Positions 34,059 to 42,925 are shown, numbered from the stretch's first letter. The stretch: 64,000 nt of DNA from JAJFKX01 sp965230265 (GCA_965230265.1 OZ245999.1:2604001-2668000), one strand, 5' to 3'. Notes: generated by a model from the sequence alone, not told the origin. Numbers and translations are program-made.

Positions 34059-36218
34059 TCAATAAATATCATTCACCGTGTTATTAATATTGAATTTTCC
34101 TGTGGGGGTGATAATTTCTGGCCCCTTAATCACATGCTTGAGTTGCCGGGTTTTATCATCCACGATCACTATTGCTGACTCCTGATCCTGGCCACTCCAT
34201 ACTGAAAACCATACTTCGCTACCATCGGCATTGAACTCAGGATGCACGACCCGCTTGGGACCTTCACCCAGTTCTGCCCATTCGGCGATTGGCAACACTT
34301 GATAACCCGCTTCCAGGTTATTGACATCGAACACCGCCACACTTTGAGAAATACCGGTTTCCGGATTCAAAGGTGTATCTACCCATAAGTTATTGGAATT
34401 CGGATGTGACTTAACAAACAGCGAACCACCGCCCTGTCCCTGCAATACACGCACCACCTTCCAGGCTTGCTCCGGGTGCCCTTCAGGGTCGGTGCCGATA
34501 AAGCTGACTTTCTCGTTACCCAGTGCGCTGGTCACCCATACCGGTCCAAACTCCGGGTCATTTAAGTTGGCACCGCGTCCAGGATGGGGAATTTTGTCAA
34601 CATCAGCCAAAGCCACCAGCTTACGGTCTTTTGAATCGACCACGGCAATCTTATCGGACTGATTGGCTGCCGTCAGGAAATAACGCTTACTAATATCCCA
34701 ACCACCATCATGCAAAAAACGGGCCGCATTGATGGTGGTCACATTCAGGTTATCAATATCCTGATAATTGACCAACAGAATTTTGCCTGTCTCTTTGATA
34801 TTGACAATGAATTCCGGATGCTGATGCGAAGCCACAATGGCTGCCACCCGCGGCTCTGGATGATATTCCTGAGTATCGACCGTCATCCCACGGGTAGAAA
34901 CGATGCTTTTGGGTTCCAGAGTATCGCCATCCATAATGGTGTATTGCGGTGGCCAGTAAGAACCAGCAATCGCATAACGATCTTCATACCCAGGGTATTT
35001 AGAGGTTTCCACCGAACGCGCTTCCAAACCAACCTTGATTTCCGCCACGCGTTCCGGCGGATTCATCCACAGATCAATCATGTCAATCTTGGCATCACGA
35101 CCAATGGTGTAGACGTAGCGACCAGAAGCCGATGGACGTGAGATATGCACTGCGTAACCTGTTTTAATGATATTAACAATTTCCTTGGTGTCCCCATCAA
35201 TAATGGCAACCTGACCGCTGTCACGTAATGTCACCGCAAAAAAGTTTTCTATATTGCGCGTATGTTGCGGCTCACTGGGGCGTTGCTCGGGTGGTACGAT
35301 GAGCCGCCAGCTGGCCTGCATTTCTGGCAAACCCCATTCCGGTGGCGCTGGTGGTTCATGCTGTAAAAAGCGTGCTAACACATCAATTTGCGATGCGGTC
35401 AATTCCCCCGATGTTCCCCAGTTAGGCATACCGGCGGGCGAGCCATAGGTGATTAGTGCTTTCAGATAATCGGTACCTTTCTCACGGGTAATGTCAGAGG
35501 TTAGCGGCTTGCCAGTTGCGCCTTTACGCAATACCCCATGGCAACCTGCACAACGCTGAAAGTACACTTCAGTGGCTTGTTCGAACTCGACCTGTGTCAT
35601 CGCCGGACCTTCCGAGTCAATCATCTGAGTGGTTTCATCGGCACTGATCGCGCTGGGTGCGCCTTGGTAGGCAATCTCTTCAGAGCCAGAAACTGGGTGA
35701 TCAGACAGCTCAGTGCTCGGTGTTTGCCCCACTGCCCGGACGGCCGCCACTTCTGCAGCAGTGAACATATCGCCGCTATTGCCCCAAGCATTAAACACAT
35801 AACTAAGCACATCGGCAGTCGCCTGGTCATCCAGATAGTTCAATGCCGGCATGACTGCATCGTAGGTTTGCCCATTCACTGTAATAGGTCCGGACAAACC
35901 ATTTAGTATGGTCTCTATCGCCCGTTGGCGATCCTGCATCAAGTAATCAGAACCTGCCAGTGGGGGAAATGCGCCAGCCAATCCACCACCAGTGCCCTGG
36001 TGACAAGCTGCACAATGGCTGTTATACAGTGCTTCGCCCGAAGCCAGTTGTTGGGCTTTGCTTACCGGAGTGTTGTTTTCAACTGCAGCCATTTCTGCCT
36101 GATGAGCAGCAGTGGCATCAGCAGGATCAGGGGCCGTATTTTGTGGTGACTCCGCTTCACAAGCGCAAGTCAAAAAGATCAATATTAACCCCAGCAGTTT
36201 AATGGATAAATTTTGCAT
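34059..36218 (-). CDS. nirS: Cytochrome cd1 nitrite reductase with an extra N-terminal cytochrome c domain
   Basis: Reduces nitrite to nitric oxide in the periplasm. The 719 residues begin with an export signal (LLGLILIFLTCAC), then a cytochrome c domain with CAACH at residues 69-73 and a likely methionine ligand at 123, a linker rich in acidic residues, a second cytochrome c domain with CAGCH at 223-227, and a full d1 propeller (about 300-719) with the active-site histidines in AVHISRPSASGRY (H358) and ASHQHPEF (H465/H467). Ordinary NirS has one c domain and about 560-600 residues, so the first domain looks like a fused NirC-type electron donor. d1 heme genes are not in the window. Confidence 0.93.
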   Translation of the reverse strand: MQNLSIKLLGLILIFLTCACEAESPQNTAPDPADATAAHQAEMAAVENNTPVSKAQQLASGEALYNSHCAACHQGTGGGLAGAFPPLAGSDYLMQDRQRAIETILNGLSGPITVNGQTYDAVMPALNYLDDQATADVLSYVFNAWGNSGDMFTAAEVAAVRAVGQTPSTELSDHPVSGSEEIAYQGAPSAISADETTQMIDSEGPAMTQVEFEQATEVYFQRCAGCHGVLRKGATGKPLTSDITREKGTDYLKALITYGSPAGMPNWGTSGELTASQIDVLARFLQHEPPAPPEWGLPEMQASWRLIVPPEQRPSEPQHTRNIENFFAVTLRDSGQVAIIDGDTKEIVNIIKTGYAVHISRPSASGRYVYTIGRDAKIDMIDLWMNPPERVAEIKVGLEARSVETSKYPGYEDRYAIAGSYWPPQYTIMDGDTLEPKSIVSTRGMTVDTQEYHPEPRVAAIVASHQHPEFIVNIKETGKILLVNYQDIDNLNVTTINAARFLHDGGWDISKRYFLTAANQSDKIAVVDSKDRKLVALADVDKIPHPGRGANLNDPEFGPVWVTSALGNEKVSFIGTDPEGHPEQAWKVVRVLQGQGGGSLFVKSHPNSNNLWVDTPLNPETGISQSVAVFDVNNLEAGYQVLPIAEWAELGEGPKRVVHPEFNADGSEVWFSVWSGQDQESAIVIVDDKTRQLKHVIKGPEIITPTGKFNINNTVNDIY

Positions 36219-36259
36219 AACGCTCTCCTGATGATGGGTGGGTTATTGGGTAATAAAAT

Positions 36260-36310
36260 GCCCGGTTCGACGATGGTTGTCGTCATCGTGAATGACACGG
36301 CGAACCGGGC
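36260..36310 (-). terminator. Hairpin between the TonB receptor gene and nirS
   Basis: Perfect ten-base arms GCCCGGTTCG (36260-36269) and CGAACCGGGC (36301-36310), with a nested ACGATG/CATCGT stem inside the loop. Read on the minus strand it is followed by ATTTTATTAC, so it may end or attenuate the receptor transcript before nirS, or protect the nirS mRNA 5' end. The choice cannot be made from sequence. Confidence 0.5.
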
Positions 36311-36324
36311 CAGCCTCCGGCTGT

Positions 36325-38565
36325 TCATAATTCAATACTCAGGTTTATGGCCAGATGTCGACCTGGCCGTGATAGAACTTGTATCACTGGGTCATCCGGT
36401 GTGAATGCAGCAACATCCAACCAGCGCCAGTAGCGTTTGTTCGTTACGTTGAATACGCCGCCGCGTAACTGCAACCAATCATTGGCCCGCCAGCCCCATA
36501 ACCAATCCAAAACACCCGAGCCTGGTGTTTCAAACCGAGGACCGCTGGTTTCATCGATGCGTGTTTGCCGACGTGTAAAGGTGCCTGTCAATCCGGTATA
36601 CCAACGCCCGTTGTTTGATTGCCATTGCAAACCCACCACTGCTTGTGGTGGAGCGATCGAATTAAGCGGTTGATTATTATCGGCATTTTCGCCACGAGAC
36701 CAAAAAGCCGCCAATTGCAATTGCCAGCCGCGCAACACCGGATGCCACGCTTCCAATGCCTGAGACCAGCTCAGCTCGGCACCATAAATACGTGCTCGCT
36801 CAAGGTTGCGTGATTGAAATAACAAGGTGCTGGTCACCGGGTCAAAACCGATGCGGGCTCGGCTTTCGATAAAGTTGTCGTAGTCGGTAAAAAATCCGGA
36901 CACACTGAACTGACCATGACGGCCCCAGCGACGCAGACCAAGTTCAAAACCATCAGAGGTCTCAGACTGTAAATCCGGATTGGGTATGGCGCGGATACCG
37001 AACAAGGGAATATCCAAGCCAATGTTTGCATCCTCAAACGGTGGCGCACGGAATCCGCGGGCATATTGCGCAAACCCACTCCAATGATCATTCAGCTGAT
37101 ACAACACACCCAACTTAGGCGATACAGCTGACTCAGACAATGACACAACCGGACTTAGTGGGTTGTCTTCCAGATAGATCGCATCCGGCTTTGGCTTTAA
37201 AGAATAATGATCAACACGCAAACCAGGTATTAATGACCAACGCGTATTGCCTAAACGAATTTCATCATGCAGATAAAACCCCCACTCCGTCACATCGCTG
37301 ACAGGAAAATCGCGCACCGGGAAAACCTCCCCAAGCACTTGATTAGTGGTTAGGCCAGAATCCAGCGACGTTTGTGAGCCATCGCGTAATTCATCACTCT
37401 GGCTGTAGCGGTATTCAAAACCAACTCCCAGTTGATGCTGGGTCAAACCAAACTCAAACTGCCGTACCAGATTCAGCTCAGCGCCTGCAGTTTGGAGTTG
37501 ATAGCGAAAATCACGTTGTAGCTGTAATGGTGGATTCGCCAGCCCTCGGGTTTCGCTGGTCCTTTGCAGGGTATCGCTATCCTGGTAATAAGCCTGTATC
37601 CGACCTGATTCAAAACCCAATACCGATCCAAATTCATAACCCAGCGATACACTGTTCTGATCATCCTGGTCATCAGTCAACAACGTGGTGGTAGAACGAA
37701 AACGCCCTAACCCCAGCAACGATTGGACATTGGTATCGGTGTCCCGACTAAAATGATCGAACAGTAAACGGAAACGGTTGCCATTGGCTTGTTGCCAATC
37801 CAGACGTAGGTGGCCGTTAATGGAATCTCGATCCTGCAGATCATCTGCAAACTGACTACTTGCCCGGTTATCCAATTGCCGGCCACTGCGGCGCGTGGCT
37901 GCAGCAACCACACCCAACTGGGATTGTTCGGTGGCGACAATGGCTGAGACTGTTTTGCCACTATCTTCACCATGATAGCTGGTGCTGATATCGGCATACC
38001 AGTCATGTGGACTGCCCTCTAACAGACTGTACGCATCCCAAGTGGTAATCGACACCACACCACCGATGGCATTCGATCCATACAGCGTTGAGGCAGGGCC
38101 ATTCAGTATTTCTACGCGGCGAATCAGGCGGCTTTCCAGCAGATCTCTACCGGCATTGGAAAAGCTACCCACTGCAAACTGTTCACGCACAGGAATACCA
38201 TCAACCTCAATGGCCACACGATTGCCACCAATACCCCGGATATTAATCCCGCTGAAACCAAAACGCGTGCCAGAGCGTTCCACATTAATGGCTGGCTGAT
38301 AACGCAATAACTGATCCAGATCCTGAGCGATCAAACGCTCTCTGTCTTCGGCGGTGATCACGGTAACAGTACCGGCAACATCCTGAATCGGGCGCGGCGC
38401 TTTGTTGGCCACAACCACCATTGGCGATAAATCTGCAGGTGTTTCGCTCGCCTGCGCTGTATCACTTAATGGCTGCTCTGATGCCGATAGTCCAGCAGCA
38501 CTGGACACGAGCATCATGCTGATAATGCGAACACCATAATGAATACATGGTAATTGCACGCGCAT
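36325..38565 (-). CDS. TonB-dependent receptor, heme/hemoglobin-type
   Basis: A 746-residue outer-membrane receptor. ATG 38565 (MRVQLPCIHYGVRIISMMLV) is chosen because AGGAG stands just upstream; the longer frame to 38649 would run into the FNR box. After the signal peptide come the plug (VITAEDRERLIAQDLDQLLR, IRGIGGNRVAIEVDGIPV, RVEILNGPASTLYGSNAIGG) and a 22-stranded barrel. The FRAPPFEDANIG and IPNPDLQSETSDGFELG pair corresponds to the FRAP/NPDL motifs of heme receptors, but no histidine lies between them as in HemR/HasR. The barrel ends in INLSIEL. It shares its promoter region with the nor genes. Confidence 0.88.
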   Translation of the reverse strand: MRVQLPCIHYGVRIISMMLVSSAAGLSASEQPLSDTAQASETPADLSPMVVVANKAPRPIQDVAGTVTVITAEDRERLIAQDLDQLLRYQPAINVERSGTRFGFSGINIRGIGGNRVAIEVDGIPVREQFAVGSFSNAGRDLLESRLIRRVEILNGPASTLYGSNAIGGVVSITTWDAYSLLEGSPHDWYADISTSYHGEDSGKTVSAIVATEQSQLGVVAAATRRSGRQLDNRASSQFADDLQDRDSINGHLRLDWQQANGNRFRLLFDHFSRDTDTNVQSLLGLGRFRSTTTLLTDDQDDQNSVSLGYEFGSVLGFESGRIQAYYQDSDTLQRTSETRGLANPPLQLQRDFRYQLQTAGAELNLVRQFEFGLTQHQLGVGFEYRYSQSDELRDGSQTSLDSGLTTNQVLGEVFPVRDFPVSDVTEWGFYLHDEIRLGNTRWSLIPGLRVDHYSLKPKPDAIYLEDNPLSPVVSLSESAVSPKLGVLYQLNDHWSGFAQYARGFRAPPFEDANIGLDIPLFGIRAIPNPDLQSETSDGFELGLRRWGRHGQFSVSGFFTDYDNFIESRARIGFDPVTSTLLFQSRNLERARIYGAELSWSQALEAWHPVLRGWQLQLAAFWSRGENADNNQPLNSIAPPQAVVGLQWQSNNGRWYTGLTGTFTRRQTRIDETSGPRFETPGSGVLDWLWGWRANDWLQLRGGVFNVTNKRYWRWLDVAAFTPDDPVIQVLSRPGRHLAINLSIEL

Positions 38566-38703
38566 GGCTCCTATATCCCGATGGAAGTGGTTTGTTTGTT
38601 TTGGCTTTATGTTAGGCAGAACTCCGAAAGAGAGTTTGATCATGATCAAATTGCTGCACCACCCCCCCTGTTACATTTGAGCTTACTTAAAAGAGTGCAC
38701 TTA
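38566..38703. promoter_or_regulatory. Divergent promoter region with a perfect FNR/Dnr box
   Basis: TTGAT-catg-ATCAA at 38636-38649 matches the FNR-family consensus in all ten bases. For the plus-strand nor genes a -10-like TACATT (38672-38677) is placed so that a start near 38684 is 41.5 bases from the box centre, the class II activation geometry. On the minus strand CATAAA (38606-38611) gives a start at about 38599 for the receptor gene. One box could thus serve both directions under anoxia or nitric oxide. Confidence 0.8.
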
Positions 38704-39045
38704 ATGATGACCGAACCCGTTGAAGCTCAACAGATCATGCTGGCTACCATGGCGGGCGCAATGGTGGTGATGTTTGGGGCAATTTATGCTTTTTTATTTG
38801 CCTGGTCGAAGTTGCGTCAGCGTCGCGCACTGATGCCATTGGCCTATCTTGCCTATTTTTGCCTTGCAGTTGCCGTTGTAGTACTGGCGCAGGCCTTACA
38901 CCTCACTGGCTTTTGGTCGCTAATCGTAGCGGTAATGTTGCTCGGCTATTTACTGGCACCTCATGCCATCTGGCATTTGTGTGTGCGCACTCACGAAGTC
39001 ACCGAACATAATGAAAAATCTATCGATGGAGGTTTGATCTCATGA
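38704..39045 (+). CDS. Small three-helix membrane protein in front of norC, unknown
   Basis: A 113-residue protein with three hydrophobic helices at about residues 11-34, 43-66 and 69-92, followed by a cytoplasmic-looking tail with HAIWHLCVRTHEVTEHNEKS. It is not NorC, NorE or a known maturation factor that I recognise. The ATG at 38704 is chosen because the longer frame from 38554 would begin inside the receptor gene and cross the FNR box. It overlaps norC by four bases (ATGA), so it is made in step with the reductase. Role in Nor assembly, heme delivery or electron transfer is possible but unproven. Confidence 0.75.
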   Translation: MMTEPVEAQQIMLATMAGAMVVMFGAIYAFLFAWSKLRQRRALMPLAYLAYFCLAVAVVVLAQALHLTGFWSLIVAVMLLGYLLAPHAIWHLCVRTHEVTEHNEKSIDGGLIS

Positions 39046-39641
39046 GTAATTCACCATGGTGGGCTGATCAGGATGTGTGGCGCAAGACCGCCATTTGGGT
39101 CACAGCATTAATGTTGGTGGCTTTGATTGTTCTGACTTTCGACTCGGTCAAACAAATTACCGCAGGCACTAACCGAGTGCCCGCATACAGTGCCATTAAT
39201 CACCGAATTTACTATCGCTTTAATTCTGAGCGAAATATGCAAGAACCAGTCATTGGTGACCTGGCTCCCTTATTTGGAACCGAGTTAAATGAAGAAGACG
39301 CTCTGGCGTTGGTGAGCAAGGGAAAAATGACTGTGCAAGCCAAAAACTGCATGAACTGTCATACCTTATTAGGCAACGGTGCTTATTACGCACCTGACTT
39401 GACCAAGGCCTGGCTGGATCAGGCCTGGGGTGCAGAAAGTGTTCGTGAACAACTGATGGTCACTTTTTTAATGGACCCGGTCACCAATGCCCGTGGTTAT
39501 GGCACAGATCGAAAAATGCCAAACCTTGATATCACTGAAGATGAAGCACGCGCCATTGTCGCTTTCCTTAAATGGATGTCAGCCATTGATACCAATGGCT
39601 TTCCACGGAACTTCACACCCATCAAACAGGAAGGTGAATAA
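39042..39641 (+). CDS. norC: Nitric oxide reductase subunit C
   Basis: Membrane-anchored cytochrome c that passes electrons to NorB. The 199 residues have one N-terminal membrane helix (about residues 17-33), the family stretch AYSAINHRIYYRFNSERNMQ, and a single heme c site CMNCH at 103-107 followed by TLLGNGAYYAPDLTKAWLDQ. The distal ligand methionine is likely in DRKMPNLDI. Length is slightly longer than the usual 146-150 residues, mainly from the insert before the heme site. Overlaps norB by one base (TAATG). Confidence 0.95.
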   Translation: MSNSPWWADQDVWRKTAIWVTALMLVALIVLTFDSVKQITAGTNRVPAYSAINHRIYYRFNSERNMQEPVIGDLAPLFGTELNEEDALALVSKGKMTVQAKNCMNCHTLLGNGAYYAPDLTKAWLDQAWGAESVREQLMVTFLMDPVTNARGYGTDRKMPNLDITEDEARAIVAFLKWMSAIDTNGFPRNFTPIKQEGE

Positions 39642-41194
39642 TGACTACGTCAGTAACCACAACCACAGCCGCTGACATGTTGGATAGCCAGTCAGTCAAT
39701 CATTTCTCTGAAATACCTCGGGGGCGATTAAATACTCGAGACCTAAATGCCGGACAACGTTTAGCGATTAAGTATTTTTGTGTCGCTATCATTTTATTTA
39801 TTGCACAAATACTGTTCGGATTACTGGCAGGCCTACAGTACCTGATGCCTGGTTTTTTATTTGAAGTTCTGGACTTCAACGTTAATCGTATGGTGCACAT
39901 CAACGCCATGATTGTGTGGATGTTGTATGGGTTTATCGGTTCTATTTATTGGTTGGTAGAAGACGAATCAGGCACTGAGCTGGTGGGCGCCAGACTGGGC
40001 AATATAGCGTTCTGGGTATTGACCTTGGCTGTGACTATTGTGGTCCTGGTTTTTCTACTGGTACAAACCGGACCCGGCGAGCAAAAATCAATATGGTTGA
40101 TTAATGAAGGGCGCGAATATATCGAAGCACCGCGCTGGGCCGACTTTGGCATTGTTGCGGTGGTTTTGGTTTTCTTCTACAACGTTGCAGCGACTTTTAT
40201 GAAAGGTCGATGGAGTGGTATTTCCGGTGTGCTGGTACTGGATTTGATTGCATTGGCAGGACTGTATCTGACTGGAATGTTTTACTCGCCAAACATTTCT
40301 ATGGATCAATATTGGTGGTGGTGGGTAATCCACTTATGGGTAGAAGCCACTTGGGAAGTATTGGTAGGTTGCATCATGGCCTGGGGCTTAATTAAAACCC
40401 TCGGTGCGCGCCGTAAAATTGTTACTACCTGGCTATACATTGAAGTTGCGCTGATGTTCGGTTCGGGTATTCTTGGATTGGGGCATCACTATTTCTGGAT
40501 AGGCACACCGGAATACTGGCTCAGCATTGGTGGCTTTTTCTCTGCGTTGGAACCGGTGCCTCTTGTGGCGATGGTGGTACATGCTGTCTATGACTCCGGC
40601 GTACATCGCTTCAAAAGTGCCAACCACCCGGCATTGGCTTGGTTAATCGCACATGCATTTGGTAATTTCCTGGGTGCAGGTGTGTGGGGATTTATGCATA
40701 CCTTGCCACAGATCAACTTGTACACACATGGCACACAATGGACATCATCACACGGACATCTGGCGTTTTTTGGCGCTTATGCCACGATGAATATCGCCAT
40801 GTTTTATATAGCCATTCAAAAATGGCGGGGCAACGTTTACATGAGCAGTGGTATCGCTCATGCCTGGCGCTGGAAATGGGCACTGGCTCTATTAAATATC
40901 GGCGTTATGGGTATGACCATCGGACTACTGGTATCTGGTTATGAACAATCATTTGTAGAACGGGCCTTGAATGGTTCCACCTGGGCTGGTTACTTTGAAG
41001 CGCAACGTTCAGCCTGGTTTATGCAAGGTATGTTCTGGCGGCAACTATTTGGTTATGTCACCGCCATCGGAGTGGTGTTGCTGGTATGGGATTTAACCAC
41101 CATCGGCAAAACCGAAAAACGACCTATTCAACTCCCGGAGACATCCGAAAAAACCTCGAAGGGTGTTGATGTGTCACAACCACAAACCGCTTAA
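39641..41194 (+). CDS. norB: Nitric oxide reductase subunit B
   Basis: Catalytic subunit of the heme-copper oxidase superfamily that reduces two NO to nitrous oxide. The 517 residues form about 12 membrane helices; the conserved VNRMVHINAMIVWMLYGFIG and VIHLWVEATWEVLVG, with the FeB glutamate in the WVE segment, GLGHHYFWIGTPEYWLSIGG and HAFGNFLGAGVWGFMHTLP blocks hold the heme and FeB ligands. The C-terminus is hydrophilic. cNor-type, consistent with the separate NorC. norD and norQ are not seen nearby. Confidence 0.97.
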   Translation: MTTSVTTTTAADMLDSQSVNHFSEIPRGRLNTRDLNAGQRLAIKYFCVAIILFIAQILFGLLAGLQYLMPGFLFEVLDFNVNRMVHINAMIVWMLYGFIGSIYWLVEDESGTELVGARLGNIAFWVLTLAVTIVVLVFLLVQTGPGEQKSIWLINEGREYIEAPRWADFGIVAVVLVFFYNVAATFMKGRWSGISGVLVLDLIALAGLYLTGMFYSPNISMDQYWWWWVIHLWVEATWEVLVGCIMAWGLIKTLGARRKIVTTWLYIEVALMFGSGILGLGHHYFWIGTPEYWLSIGGFFSALEPVPLVAMVVHAVYDSGVHRFKSANHPALAWLIAHAFGNFLGAGVWGFMHTLPQINLYTHGTQWTSSHGHLAFFGAYATMNIAMFYIAIQKWRGNVYMSSGIAHAWRWKWALALLNIGVMGMTIGLLVSGYEQSFVERALNGSTWAGYFEAQRSAWFMQGMFWRQLFGYVTAIGVVLLVWDLTTIGKTEKRPIQLPETSEKTSKGVDVSQPQTA

Positions 41195-41222
41195 GTTTTA
41201 AACCAATAAGGAGAATTTTCCA

Positions 41223-41537
41223 GTGATAACCGCTTCCACTTATCGATTAGCAGCTCTGGCCATACTATTGCTAACACCTGCTATCGGATTAGCTGATGCT
41301 GCAGACGGTAAAGCCAAAGCAGTCACCTGCGCCGGCTGCCATGGCCCTGCTGGTATCAGCACCAACCCATTGTGGCCAAACCTGGCAGGGCAACAGCAGC
41401 AATATCTGGCCAAACAACTCAAAGCTTTTCGCGATGGTCAAAGACAAGACCCTGTAATGGCGCCACTGGCGCAAAGTTTGACTGATCAGGACATTGCAGA
41501 CCTGGCTGCTTATTACAACCAGCTTTCGCCGCAATAA
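41223..41537 (+). CDS. Periplasmic c-type cytochrome (class I)
   Basis: A 104-residue small cytochrome c with a signal peptide (AALAILLLTPAIGLADA), one heme site CAGCH followed by GPAGISTNPLWPNLAGQ, and a likely methionine ligand in QDPVMAPLAQSLTD. This is the cytochrome c553/c4-half type seen at the end of respiratory operons. GTG start at 41223 with AAGGAG seven to nine bases upstream. It follows norB by 28 bases and could feed electrons to NorCB or NirS. Confidence 0.88.
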   Translation: MITASTYRLAALAILLLTPAIGLADAADGKAKAVTCAGCHGPAGISTNPLWPNLAGQQQQYLAKQLKAFRDGQRQDPVMAPLAQSLTDQDIADLAAYYNQLSPQ

Positions 41538-41563
41538 TACTCTTTGTGATCCTATGTATTCTT

Positions 41564-41588
41564 CCGATAGCCTGTCACAGGCTATCGG
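41564..41588 (+). terminator. Perfect 11-base palindrome after the nor operon
   Basis: CCGATAGCCTG-tca-CAGGCTATCGG is a strong hairpin placed 27 bases after the cytochrome stop. It is followed by GATTAGTATGG, not a U-run, so it may work as a Rho-independent terminator of weak type or as an mRNA-stabilising stem at the 3' end. Confidence 0.6.
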
Positions 41589-41761
41589 GATTAGTATGGA
41601 TCGGTTTATAGCAAATAGCTTCGCATCGACATTAGTCATCATGTCATTGACACAATAGTTCCAACACAAAGCCATAGCGGTATTATTTTATGTCGTGATC
41701 AACCAAATCTTGCTGTGATACCATCAACTGAAAACAATAACCAGCAGCATAGAGGGTGTAT

Positions 41762-42283
41762 ATGCATATCCGCCTAATCATCGTTTTATATACCACAATT
41801 ATTTTGTCGTTCAGTACTGATGCAGACACAACTGCCGAAACCCATTGGCAGCAGCAAATAGATGAACAGGTCTGGGCACCTTTTGTTAAAGCCTACGAGA
41901 CTTTTGATGGACCCGCCTTTAATGCTTTGTATGCCGATAAAGTATTGCGTGTTACACCTGATGGTATCGATACTGAAGGTCGCTTTAAGGCAGATAATCT
42001 GACACGTTTTGCCCACCGAAAAAACAGCAACCTTACCACTGAGCTGGATTTTTGGTTTGAGCACCGCCAAACCATTGCTGATACTTCTTATGAAGTGGGT
42101 TATTTTAGAATTCGCTCCACTAACGATAGTGACACCAATACCTTTTATGGCCAGTTTCATATCGTCGTTGAAAAAATAACAGGCAAATGGCTAATCACCC
42201 AGGACTGGGACAGCGATTTTGTTCGCGGCGCCAAAGTTTCTGCCACTGACTTTGACGCCCAGCCACCCCTTGTATTTGATTAA
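41762..42283 (+). CDS. Secreted NTF2/SnoaL-like protein A
   Basis: A 173-residue protein with a short signal peptide and a single fold of the nuclear-transport-factor-2 kind: an N-terminal helix around ETHWQQQIDEQVWAPFVKAY, then EGRFKADNLTRFA and a strand set (ELDFWFEHRQTIADTSYEVG, YFRI..TFYGQFHIVVEK) ending in GKWLITQDWDSDFV. No catalytic residues can be picked out. The ATG at 41762 is used because AGAGG lies just upstream. A second similar protein follows; both could be ketosteroid-isomerase-like binding proteins. Confidence 0.7.
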   Translation: MHIRLIIVLYTTIILSFSTDADTTAETHWQQQIDEQVWAPFVKAYETFDGPAFNALYADKVLRVTPDGIDTEGRFKADNLTRFAHRKNSNLTTELDFWFEHRQTIADTSYEVGYFRIRSTNDSDTNTFYGQFHIVVEKITGKWLITQDWDSDFVRGAKVSATDFDAQPPLVFD

Positions 42284-42321
42284 CAGACTACCACGCTGTC
42301 TTAAAAGTCAGGAGAAACTCA

Positions 42322-42846
42322 ATGCTAAACATACGGCTCAGTGCATTACTGATATTTACACTATTGCTCAGTAACATGACTCACCTGCATGCAGGCAATA
42401 AGGCAAACCCTGATGATGTTAATTCCATCGATGCCATTATCAACGCCGTTTATGATGTGATTTCCGGCCCCAAGGGGCAGCAGCGGGACTGGGATCGCTT
42501 CCACTCATTATTTGCTGAAGGCGCCCGTTTAATCCCTTACAGCACAGACAGCAGTACAGGCACCAATGCATTAACACCCGAAGAATATATAGAGCGCAGC
42601 AATCCGTTTTTGGTGGGTAACGGTTTTTTTGAATCCGAGATTGGGCGCCGTGTTGACCGCTATGGAAATATCGCCCAGGTTTTCAGTGCCTATCAATCCA
42701 AACATAATAGTAATGACCCAGAGCCCTTCGCTCGTGGCATCAACAGCATCCAATTAGTGCGTCATGCAGAGCGCTGGTGGGTAGTTACCATTTTTTGGCA
42801 AAATGAGAGCGAATCGAACCCGGTCCCGGAACAATACCTGCAGTGA
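42322..42846 (+). CDS. Secreted NTF2/SnoaL-like protein B
   Basis: A 174-residue protein with signal peptide (ALLIFTLLLSNMTHLHA) and the SnoaL-type layout: INAVYDVISGPKGQQRDWDR at the N-terminus, LFAEGARLIPY, the EEYIERSNPFL helix, then GNIAQVFSAYQSKHNSNDPE and INSIQLVRHAERWWVVTIFW. This pattern is common in putative nuclear-transport-factor-2 family lipid or small-molecule binding proteins. It lies 38 bases after protein A with its own AGGAGAAA RBS, so the two are likely one operon. The two share only fold-level similarity. Confidence 0.72.
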   Translation: MLNIRLSALLIFTLLLSNMTHLHAGNKANPDDVNSIDAIINAVYDVISGPKGQQRDWDRFHSLFAEGARLIPYSTDSSTGTNALTPEEYIERSNPFLVGNGFFESEIGRRVDRYGNIAQVFSAYQSKHNSNDPEPFARGINSIQLVRHAERWWVVTIFWQNESESNPVPEQYLQ

Positions 42847-42925
42847 TCACAAGGTGGTATGGCGATTTAAAGACCAATCTTTATATTTGAATGATCAAAA
42901 CGCCCCCGATATAGGTATCGTTTGA

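Noticed and set aside
34059..36218. Reading the first CAACH region of nirS as a separate gene
   Set aside because: The frame is continuous with one start and an export signal, and a linker joins it to the second cytochrome domain without a stop.
41690..41740. FNR-like sequence TGATaccATCA upstream of the first NTF2-like gene
   Set aside because: The spacer is three bases, not four, and the outer T and A are not paired; it does not match the consensus.
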